Source: Daucus carota subsp. sativus (Eukaryota; Streptophyta; Magnoliopsida; Apiales; Apiaceae). From it: a stretch of DNA of 64,000 nucleotides. The stretch covers positions 6,689,135-6,753,134 of the forward strand of contig NC_030385.2 of NCBI RefSeq assembly GCF_001625215.2, read 5' to 3'. Shown piece by piece: positions 23,201 to 33,028 of the stretch. Below the pieces are notes generated by a model. The model was not told the DNA's origin and made no database searches. It saw only the letters and a list, made by a program, of their open reading frames with translations. The position numbers and the translations under genes are program-made. The first letter of the stretch is position 1. Each line of letters opens with the position of its first letter.

Positions 23201-24211
23201 AGGCAAGTGGGTTCCATATCTTATAAAAAATGATAATAAATATTTGAAAAGGAGCAACGATTGATGATGGCTGGATTGAGAAATCAATAACTCTTGAAAT
23301 ATCTCCAGATAAGATTATAGACATGGCAAGTTAGAGAACAAGTAAAAGTGTCTAGGATTATGACTAGATTTAAAAGTCAATAACTTTTGAAAGATCTCCG
23401 GAAGAGATTATATACGTGACAAATCAGAGAAATATAAAAGTAGTGAAAATATTGACATCTTGATATATTATGTCATGTCCAGAATAAAATGGAACCACAA
23501 ATCGGATCGACATCGATGTTATTTATAGAACTTGAGGTTATGAGTAATAATGAGGATCATGAAGCAGAACCCGTTAGAAAATATTGACAAATTTGACCAA
23601 AGAATAAAGGACATAATTGAGGCAATTATAAAGAAATTTATTTGGACCGATAGTCCTTCCACACCTGAAGTTGTGAAAGTAGTGCGCCCTATGAATTATT
23701 ATCTCTTAAATAGAGAATTTTTTTAAACCGCAGTTCACACACCTAAAGATGTCAAGTCAGTGGGATATGAATGATTATTTGTGTGAAACAAAATCAAGTT
23801 TCAGAATTTATAAATGTAAAACTCAGATTATCGTACAATGACCTTGTATTGGTTGTGAAGAGAAATGTATCTTGTGGTGGATATGATTATTTGATTGCTA
23901 AATAATCTCATAATATGTGTATGATTTAATCTAAGTTCTATATATGACCCACTTGACAGTGATTATCCCAGAAGGATCTTAACTGCCATAAGCAGTATAA
24001 CAAATTCTCAAGAACATCACTCTCCTCAAATTAAAAGGGGATTTTTGGACCAGTAGACCGATATAAAATTATTTCACAAAGTAAATGTTATCATTATATA
24101 TCGAATTATAGGTGACAACTCATAAAGTCTCTGGCCAGAGCAGATGGATACTATAATGTGTTTCTAGTTGACATTAAAATGAGTTGCACCTCATAACCAA
24201 AATACGTATAT
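20218..24211 (+). mobile_element. Heavily decayed copia element, 5' part
   Basis: No open frame remains, but several plus-strand landmarks of a copia polyprotein are readable. They include SKERLKRDRQVGS (about 23177-23215), a mutated form of the LKRGRPxGSKD motif, and PEDVKSVGYEW (about 23744-23790), from the start of the reverse-transcriptase region. The 5' LTR and gag were not recognised. At 22180-22262 a 22-bp unit (GAAGAGCATGTATAATGCACCT) is repeated about four times. The element continues after the inserted solo LTR. Confidence 0.6.
22180..22262 (+). repeat. Short tandem repeat
   Basis: Four units of about 22 bp based on CCnGAAGAGCATGTATAAtG inside the decayed copia element. Confidence 0.8.
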
Positions 24212-24216
24212 GTTAT
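24212..24216 (+). repeat. Target-site duplication of the solo LTR
   Basis: GTTAT, repeated at 25675-25679 directly after the LTR. Confidence 0.88.
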
Positions 24217-25674
24217 TGAAAGGCATATGTTAAGCCTATTTGTATTTAAGAGTATCAACTCAACTCTGATAAGAAAGAAAGTAAATTGCAAGCACTATTG
24301 AAGGAATCCGTACGAAGAACGTCAAGTGATTTATTAAAATCATATGTCTGAAGAATATCAGGATGCTGCTGCACACCACTGAAAGAAGTTCATTAATATG
24401 TTCAAGCCTCAGTGTACAAAAAATAATTTGTAGCACGTCCAGAAGTCCAGAAGGTATAAAGTTTTAATACTTTATTTATTCAGAAGATTCCAAACTATTT
24501 CTACTTATAAAGAAGAACTACGAAGACAAAGACTTGACGAACAAGCCACTTCTCAAATGTTTAATTGATAAAGAATATTTGATTCAGCTAGATACAGATG
24601 AACCAGACAGTACATTTGTGTGTCAGCTATTCAGATTAAATATTCTGCATCAACAATAGGTGGTCGTTCAATCAAGACAAAGAATCAGATCTTTTAATGG
24701 AAGTCAGAAGACCTGCTGCTGAAGAAGTGCTCAGTATAATTATTCTTTTAATTTATTCACATCTCAAAATAATTATATAAGTTATGTAATTTGTTTATTA
24801 AATTGATTCACACTCGAATTAATTTAATTTATGAATTTATATAATTAATATAATAAAGTGGATAATTATTGAATTAATTATATAAAGAAAATACAATTTA
24901 TATTGTTTTTGGGCACGGTATGACAATCAAATGGATTGTCATACCGCACCAAGTCATCTGCCATGGTCAGTAGGCATGACAAACCTTTGAGTTGTCATAC
25001 CGAATGACTAAGGCATGACAATGTTAGTTTGTCATACCGAAGTCAGAAGGTATGACAATCCATTGATTGTCATGCCACTTGAAGACTTAGGGATCAAGTT
25101 ACAATTGTCATACCTTCCCTTAGTTTGTCATACCGTTTGTCATACTGATTGTCATACCGATTCTAGGAGAGCATGACAATACTTTTGATTGTCATACCTT
25201 CTCACTTGTGCCATGACAATGCTTCTAATTGCCATACCTTTTGATATAAATGTCTTAGCACTTGTTTAAATTGTCATAGAGCTTCCTAGAGTTGTCATGC
25301 CTAGCTTAGTCATACTAGTTCAAAGGTTTGCCTATAAATATTGCTTCAACCTCTTCATTTGTTCTTGTTCAAAATCCTTGTAAACTTTCAAGTTGTTAGT
25401 AACTTGCTATTGTTATATCTACAGTTTTCTGTGCTTTGATCACTCGGTTGTTTTAATCCGCTAAATTAGAATACTTCCTGTCAAATTTATTCTACGAACT
25501 AGTGGACATTAAAACGAACCATATTAATTATATAACGATTTAAAAATTGTTATATTAATTAATTAAAATCTCATTAACAAGTTATACTCTAATCAGATTA
25601 TTCCGCCGCGATTATTTTGTGACGATTGTATTCAACCCCCCCCCCCCCTTCTACAATCGTATCTGGACCTAACA
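24217..25674 (+). mobile_element. Solo LTR, same family as the LTR at 3450-4862
   Basis: 1458 bp from TGAAAGGCATATG to GGACCTAACA, with a 5-bp target duplication GTTAT on both sides and no internal coding sequence. This is the product of LTR-LTR recombination after insertion into the decayed copia element. It shares the whole architecture of the inverted copy at 3450-4862, including the TGACAAT dyad array and a TATAAATA at 25333-25340. A run of about 12 C lies near 25637. Confidence 0.92.
24916..25312. repeat. Array of TGACAAT dyads in the solo LTR
   Basis: Roughly eighteen copies of TGACAAT/ATTGTCA or one-base variants. The first pair (24916-24946) is a perfect palindrome with 13-base arms (CGGTATGACAATC) and a 5-base loop. 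The last copy is about 20 bp before TATAAATA at 25333. Confidence 0.88.
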
Positions 25675-25679
25675 GTTAT

Positions 25680-26457
25680 CTTTTGTGATGAAACTTTTGG
25701 TGAATATATTGAAATGAGAATATTCTTCTAAATGGATGATATATTGTTATACGAAAATCCTGGAAGGATTATAAATACATGATAGTACACTGACCTTTAT
25801 GAATAGTTGATATGAAGAAAGTTTCGGTCCTGAAGTACCGTACTTGACTAAAGTAAAACATGTTTTATTGATTATACATGTCTTGATATAATTATAAGCA
25901 TGTCTTATCTAAACATGTTTGGATTCTCAAGTTACATTAATAATTTTATTCGATCTCCACTAACCTAGCTCATAAGGGATTTGAGTTAATTTTGCAGGAG
26001 CAAAGTGCTTATTTCGATTATAATGAGGGATCCGAAATGGAATATTTATATAAAATACATCGGAGATTTTCTTTTGTTATGGAATAATTGTTGCACGCAT
26101 TTGTTTTTAAGGGGGAGCAGATGTACGCTGCACTCTTTTTCCCTTATCCATGGTTTTTCCTGGTAAGGTTTTTAACGAGGCAACATCACGTGCAAGGAAG
26201 GATATTAAAGTAGATTTGTTCACAAAGACATTTCCTACGACTCCTTTCGAGAATTATTTTACATGATCAGGATGCACGGACTTCAGGATATATGCTAATA
26301 TTCATGATCATATTGTGACAGGGGAATACATAAATGATATATTTTATTTTGTACAACACGTGTACTCTTTGTCCTTCACTAGGGTTTTTTCCCACTGGGA
26401 TTTTCCTAGTAAGGTTTTAACGAGGCATGATGTTGATAAAAGTCATCCAAGGGGAAG
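25680..26457 (+). mobile_element. Decayed copia element, 3' part
   Basis: Continuation of the element interrupted at 24212. Two versions of a copia-type motif, GGTTTTTCC...GGTAAGGTTTTTAACGAGGC, occur near 26150-26185 and 26380-26425. A polypurine tract AAGGGGAAG (26449-26457) directly precedes the 3' LTR. Confidence 0.65.
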
Positions 26458-26706
26458 TGTTCTGAAATATAAATGTGGATGACTTTTGATTTTTGGTTTG
26501 ACATGACTTTTGGCTTTTTGGTTATCCATTCATAATGGATGTGACCTTTGACTTTTCAGTTGTCTTGTAACTTATTCTATGATGGGCTATATAAAGCCAC
26601 TTGTACAATCTTACAAATGGCTTACATGAAAAATAGAATGGTCTCTCCTTCTTCCTCTCTTGTTTAGCTCTCTCAACTATCTTTCAATATATATTATTAT
26701 ATAACA
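26458..26706 (+). mobile_element. 3' LTR of the decayed copia element
   Basis: 249 bp from TGTTCTGAAATA to TTATATAACA, following a polypurine tract. It contains TATATAAAGCC at 26588-26598. A short LTR fits several plant copia lineages. The matching 5' LTR is absent. Confidence 0.75.
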
Positions 26707-27286
26707 CAATTCAAGTTTTGAATATAAAATTATGAAATTTTAAAAATCATTTGAGTCAGATTCCTCTTAATATGTTCTTGATCCCGGTATTACCACCCTT
26801 GTCTAATGATTAATGGGAATTTACAAAGAATAGTACATTTTTTAAGCTTTCTTTGTGATTTTATTATCTTTTGAACAAAATTATAAAAATTTTAACTTTT
26901 TCGAAAAAATTTGCAAAATACGATCGGCAACTAGATGCAATTTCAGTTAATTGGCCCCGCAGGAGTTGCAAATATAATTGCATCTGGTTGCAAGTATGGT
27001 TGCTTGTAATAGGTCGCATACAATATTTTTATAAATATTTTCAAAAATTTGATATTTTTATAAAATATTTAAAAAATGACGAAGTATTTTTACAAACACA
27101 ATTTTGGACTTAAGAGAAAAACCCGTTATTGTTCAGTCGAGTTGTGGAGGCGAGCGTGATTACTCAGATGGTTTAGGATAGTGAAGGTAAAGGTAAGGAA
27201 TGAAAAGAAAGAAATAAAAGAGAAAGAAAGTAGTTTATTATAATTATAAAGAGTAATAAAAGGCAACATGAGGAAAGTAATGGTCC
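26707..27286. other. Spacer with dispersed repeat copy 2
   Basis: Holds the inverted counterpart (about 26875-27125; TTGGCCCCGCAGGAGTTGCAAA) of the repeat at 8870-9120, followed by AGAAAG-rich sequence. No gene seen apart from the probable 3' end of the eIF1 gene. Confidence 0.5.
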
Positions 27287-27619
27287 TCAAAAACCATGAA
27301 CCTTGATCCGATCTTTCTTGACAATCCCGGCCTGGACAAGAAACGTAGAGACGTTCTTGCGCTGATCGCCTTGGAGCTGAATGACCTTTCCAAGCTCTTT
27401 GTCATTCACAACAGTACCATTACAACAAAAAGCCTTCTTGAAATCCTTGAGAATCTTGTCGTAGCTAAGTTCTTTCTTCAGCCCTTGAACGGTCGTCAAG
27501 CTCTTCCTTCCATTCCTCTGCTGGATGCGAATATGAACATATTCTTCTGTTGCATCTGTTAATTCCGCCTCAGCAAATGGATCGAAAGATGCTGGGATCT
27601 GGACTTGTATATCAACCAT
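27287..27619 (-). CDS. Translation initiation factor eIF1 (SUI1 family), single exon
   Basis: Complete 110-residue protein from ATG at 27619 to TAG before 27287. eIF1 binds the 40S subunit near the P site and enforces AUG selection during scanning. It has the full SUI1 fold: a short N-terminal arm with FDPFAEAE, then EYVHIRIQQRNGRKSLTTVQGL (the basic beta-hairpin loop), FCCNGTVV, IQLQGDQRKNV and the end GIVKKDRIKVHGF. Length and sequence are as expected for plant eIF1. There is no intron in the coding region. That is compatible with a compact eIF1 paralogue or with a retrocopy; the frame is intact and key residues are kept, so it is called functional. Confidence 0.9.
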   Translation of the reverse strand: MVDIQVQIPASFDPFAEAELTDATEEYVHIRIQQRNGRKSLTTVQGLKKELSYDKILKDFKKAFCCNGTVVNDKELGKVIQLQGDQRKNVSTFLVQAGIVKKDRIKVHGF

Positions 27620-28690
27620 GTACCCTTCTTCTTTCCCCGATCAACCTGTCAATCATTTGCGAAAGTCAAAAGGTCATTCATTTTGGGACGGAAGGAGTAT
27701 ACATATATCAAACACACAAACATCATATTTACTCGTAACATCATTTACCTCACCCAGGCAACAGATTCAGAATTTTCTTTTTATGATTTTTTTTCTTTGC
27801 GGACTGGGGCTAATTTATATACGAGGATTGGAGGTTCCTCATCCACTACTAAATTTATTCAATTTGTTTTATTCCAATGGCTTGTATTCATTTCTCAATA
27901 TGCACCTTGTCTATTTATATTAAATCTTTCTTATTCGCCTGCATTTTATAATGGACGGCCGAGATGAGGCCACCTTATGTTTTTAAAAATGGATTTTCTT
28001 GATTTGTTTTTACTACTTATTATAATGTAGGGTGAATTCATAAATAGATAATGCATAGATAGAACGCACTGGTTTAGTCCGGATTGTTCCGGCGACATGT
28101 ACTATAATAGTATAATCGGCCCATAGTAGTATACTATAGTACTGCAAGTACCATCTTATCTTAGAATAATATCTGATAAATTATCTATAATACTTTTCCT
28201 TTTGAATATAATGAAGTAATATAATTTTCAAAAAAAATTTATACATGTAATAGTTCAAGAAGTCACATGTTATTATTAATAAAAATATTCTTTGACCTTC
28301 TATTTCATTAATATATGTAATTAATTGTTCATAATTAATATACATAATAATATCTAAACTAGTAATTACTTCATAACAAATTTGTAATTATTATGTTGAC
28401 CTCCTTTTGTTAATACATGTAATTAACTATTTGTAATTAATATGTTTGATTAATGTAAAATATTAATTATTTCATAATTGAATTTTAATTAATATTTTAT
28501 TATTAATGGCATTTAATTAATAATATCATCAATGTATTTATAATAAAATAATTTATTTACGGCCGATATACTTATATGTGAGCATATGTGTGTGGGCGGG
28601 GGAGATTAAAATTAAGGCTCAGAATATCCATTATACAATAATATTTAACAAAATTACGTTAATTAAATCTACCCATTAAATTATCTAATT
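27620..28690. other. Intergenic region upstream of eIF1
   Basis: AT-rich. Short open frames at 27605-27967 show no family signature. No transposon ends recognised. Confidence 0.45.
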
Positions 28691-29790
28691 TCAAACAACA
28701 TTTGACCAATATTGAATAAGAAAGTACCTAAATACTTAGAAGATACTCCACTGTTGAATGAGTATCGGGATGTTGAATATCAAGTTCATACTCTCTAACA
28801 GACAAATATCAGTTTTATATTTTTCTCATACTACTTTAAGGACAACTATTTTTAATTCACATTAACGGTTAGTGTAAAATTAACAGTTAATGTAACGCTC
28901 AAACATAAAAGACAGGTATATATCGCACTACAATAACAAGGACCCAAATTTAACACAATAATAAACTCTCAATCATATAAATTGTCGAAAAATGATAGAG
29001 ATAGAAGCATCCACCCGTATGAAAATATGTATGTGCATCAACAACATTTAACTAAAATACGAATATTCAATAAAGAGAGTCTTAAATACTCATAAAAATT
29101 TGATTGTAAGCGGATTGTCATGTTAATATGTTACAACCAATTGAGTATCAAGGTTTATACTTCACTGGTTGAAGAGTATTTGTGTGTTATTTCACTGGGA
29201 TATACTGAAACAACACACATACACACACACAAACAAACACACACACATATAAAAAAGTTTACTAAAATTCTTAAGTGAATAACCGGTCACAATATCTAAT
29301 TTTATAAAAATATTTGATCAAAATATAAATATTTAGTAAGAAAAGACTCTAAATACCCAACATGCCCGTGTCTAAAAAAAAACTATTTAACCAAAATACA
29401 AATATTCAGTTAGGAGGACCTTAAATACCCACAAAAATTGATTGTACTATGTCACAACCGGTTCAGGGTGAATATCTAGTCGAAATATCATATTTTTAAC
29501 AACATTTATCCCAAAATTTGAATATTAAATAAGAAGGGGTCGTAAATATCCAGAAGTTACTCCACTGTCAGAGGAGTATCAGGATGATACGTTACAGCCA
29601 GTTGAAGATAAAGGGGATACTCTACTGATAGAGTAAAATCACTGTAATACTTTGATTACATTATTTTAATGATCCAGGAGATATTCTACCATCAGAGTAG
29701 TATTAGGATGATACGCCGCAATGAGTTGAAGATAAAGCTGATACTCCACTTGTAGAAAAAATATCATAATGATACTTTATTTGTATTTTT
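28690..29790. repeat. Degenerate tandem array, about five units
   Basis: Recurring blocks follow one order: AACAACATTTnACCAAAATAC, then ATATTCAnTAAGAA, then a variable CCTAAATACCCA, then GATACTCCACTGnnAGAGnAGTATC, then GGATGATACGTTACA, then CCAGTTGAAGATAAAG. Copies or partial copies start near 28695, 29038, 29308, 29382 and 29490, with the second half also near 29575 and 29690. Units diverge strongly. GATACTCnACTGnnnGAGnAGTATC is itself a small dyad. Confidence 0.7.
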
Positions 29791-30370
29791 TAATGACAAT
29801 GATTTCCAACTCACATTAATGACTTGTGCAACGCTCAAACAAATAAAGATATATTTGGATCACACTACAACAAGGATCCAAATCTAGCACAACAATAAAT
29901 TTTTATCATTTGCACTGCAAAACTTGCAATATTCGTACAAGTACATGCTTGTGCTTCACATGCACTATAGTGCTAATTACATATAATAGGAAAAACTTGA
30001 CACGCATACAAAGAAGTTTACAAATGTTTTTACTTATTATAGTGATCAAAATAATTATATATGGTGTAGATTTTTGGGACTAGCGTGGGCAGGTCATTTT
30101 TTTATCATCTCCCCGAAAACTGACATGTCATACCTAAAAGGAACTCTTCTTTGGCATCACATTGGCATGGATAAAAAATAACTATCACTCGCAAAAATTA
30201 AATTTTATACTACAATAAAAAATCATGTTAATATAAAAATATTTTTAATTTCTACGTCGAACACCTTTTTCCACCGAAATTATTTCTCATAATCAAGGTA
30301 TAAATGACCTCTCAACCTAGTTATTTTTGAATAGATCTACTTTCAAAAGAACAAACCACCAACCATCTAT
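29790..30370. other. Spacer
   Basis: AT-rich. No gene or element recognised. Confidence 0.5.
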
Positions 30371-30371
30371 T

Positions 30372-30813
30372 AAGATTTAAAGTAAAGTACATTTGTCATA
30401 CTTTATTTAAGACACCATTTGTCATATTATAGTTCAAAATCGAGCACTTGCAATATCAATCTTTGTATTTCATAACACTTTGTTGTATTCCGTTAATTCG
30501 AGTTAACTCCATTAATAATTTAAGGAGTAAAGTGCATTTTGTGTACTCGCACTTTACTCAAAAACATCACTTGCAATGCTTTAATTGAAATTTTACAATA
30601 AAGGGTGAAGTACGCATAATGAACTTTAAGTAAAGTGCGAGCACACAAAGTGGACTTTACTGTCTAAATTATTAACGAAGTTAACCCAAATTAACGGAAT
30701 GCAATAAAATATAATGAAATACAAAAATTGATATTACAAGTGCTCGATTTTAAATTACAATATTGCAAGTGATGTCTTAAGTAAAATGCGAGTACAGAAA
30801 GTGTACTTTACTA
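30372..30813. mobile_element. Foldback element
   Basis: Left arm (about 30372-30590; AAAGTAAAGTACATTT, ATCGAGCACTTGCAAT, TTCCGTTAATTCGAGTTAAC) returns inverted at about 30605-30813. The arms are about 210 bp, separated by a few bases, so nearly the whole element is one hairpin. No coding capacity. The next transposon starts 5 bp later. Confidence 0.8.
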
Positions 30814-30817
30814 TATA

Positions 30818-31067
30818 CTCCTCTGTCCCATTTAATTCTATACGTTTCTTTTTCACTGCTCGACACGCATTTCAATGCTCTTATAAAATATAGTTCCGGA
30901 ACTTATTTTTGAGATTTTCTTTTTCTGTATAAAAATATAACATCCAAACTTTAATTCAGAAAAGAAAAATTTTAAAAATAGATTGCACAACTACATTTTA
31001 TAAGAGTATTAAAGTCCGTGCCGCGTCCCCGTCCCCCAATGTATACTACTCAGGGGGTCGGAGGGAG
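30818..31067. mobile_element. Stowaway-like MITE, copy A
   Basis: 250 bp, ends CTCCTCTGTCCC and (inverted) CTCCCTCCGACCC, flanked by TA at 30816 and 31068. It belongs to the CTCCCTCCGTCCC family seen repeatedly in this window. Confidence 0.85.
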
Positions 31068-31284
31068 TAACTTATTAAGGGACAACCACCTGCAACTCCG
31101 CCTTTCTCTAATCTGCAAGTTCTGCACCTACATGTTTGGACTATCAGTCCTGCAATAATAAGACACTCAATGATAGAAACTGTTGAAACTGCAGTACATT
31201 AATCTTTCTAGTATTGGTCCTTTAAATATAAGAATGTAATCATAGAAGACAAGCTTGACATTATCTATTGGAGTAAAAATGTTA

Positions 31285-31534
31285 CTCCCTCCGTCCCCTG
31301 AATTGTATACATTGGGGGACGGGGACGCGGCACGGACTTTAATGCTCCTGTAAAGTGTAGTTGTGTAATTTATTTTTAAAATTTTTTTTTTCTGAATTAA
31401 AGTTTGGATGTTATATTTTTATTTAGAAAAAGAAAATCTCAAAAATAAGTTACGAAACTATATTTTATAAGAGCATTGAAATGCGTGTCGAACAGTTGAA
31501 AAGAAACGTATACAATTAAATGGGACAGAGGGAG
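31285..31534. mobile_element. Stowaway-like MITE, copy B, inverted relative to A
   Basis: Also 250 bp, TA at 31283 and 31535. It is the near-perfect reverse complement of copy A along its whole length. The 217 bp between them are unique. Confidence 0.85.
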
Positions 31535-33028
31535 TATATCATATTGTATCTTTCTTAGTATTCTAAATATATTTGTTCTCAAAATTACAAGTGTAGTGCA
31601 CATGTAACCTAAACTATTTTATTTTCAAGATTATTAAAATGAACATTTTAAGATAGAGGTACTGGAAAAACATAAAACCACAAACTCAATACAAAATGAA
31701 TAAAATATATGTTTACCATCTTTTCATGATATAATTTAATTGATAAAAAATAATCACAGATTATAATTTTAAATAGATAATTTACAAAATTTTCTTTTTA
31801 ATTTAAACTTGTTTACTACAGAAAGAAGGTCCCATACATCTCACAAAATACACATATAATGTCCAAAATAACGTAGTGGGAAATCATGGCCCAAATACCT
31901 AATAATACCGGTAATCTAGCTTTTTTAATTTTGGAGTGAAATGTATAGCGTTTTGTTTGTTTAACTCCTTTATTATAAATATTAGTTTTAAACCCTTGCG
32001 AAACATGGGCTACTATATGATTCGAAAAATTTATTATATGTAACTGAAATTTTAAAATCATTTGGTCAGTTAGTACTAATGAATCAAAATATGACTAAAA
32101 TATATTAATCGACTGATATTTTTTTTAAAATTTAATTTTTAAATTATTTTATATTGTAGATCGGTAGTATAATCAATAAACATTTTTATTACAACTTGTA
32201 AATATTAATATGTGATGATGTGTTTTTCGATTAATTTGAAACCATATTTTTTATAAGTAAAAGAATATTATTGTCTGTATTAAAGTAAACAATGTTAAAG
32301 TTAAAAAATGTGACATGATAATTAGTATTTTCCGGAAGTAGAACAAGTTAGAGTTAAAAAAAATTATATAATGATTCGTATTTTTTTCGAGTAGAACACA
32401 TTACAATTCTATTTTTAGCTTCATTATATTCTTTTTTATATGAAAAATTATAAAATATTATATTGCAATTCATTAAAATATTATTGATTTTTTTAAAGAT
32501 TTAATTTTTATAATATTATTTATATATTATAAATGTTCGATAAAAAGATATTCATCCAATTATAGATTATTTTTAAAAGAATAATGATGAAGTTTTTATT
32601 TTACAATATATCACAAGTATTCTTAGTCTTTAAAATTATTTAATGATATAAAAATAAGAGACTTCTACTTCTTGTTTTACTATTAATTTTTTTTCATTTT
32701 GTTAAGTAATAATAATTCAGAGATGACCAAAGAATCATGGGAAAAAATAAGCATAACCAAATAATACTCATGCGTATTATCACAGTATACAAGTATAGAT
32801 TATTTTAAACTTGCCCAGTGAGGCCCTTCATCTCATAAGCAGCTTTTACTTTTAACTCGTATTATCACAGTATACAAGTATTATCACTCGTACATACCAA
32901 AAATTTCTCAAACCGTCATGCACAACACAAAACACAATTGCCCCCAGCCCCCCATTGCCTATTACTATAAAATAATTCAGTTATGGTACAATAAAAATGA
33001 AGGGTCCATTGAACTACTGCTCTTCTTC
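31535..33028. other. Intergenic region downstream of AUG4
   Basis: Very AT-rich. No gene seen. A short duplication (TATTATCACAGTATACAAGTAT) occurs at about 32775 and 32862. Confidence 0.5.

Noticed and set aside
27296-27967. Plus-strand frames of 88 to 120 codons over and beside eIF1
   Set aside because: Overlap a clear eIF1 gene on the minus strand or its upstream region; no domain and no codon bias.
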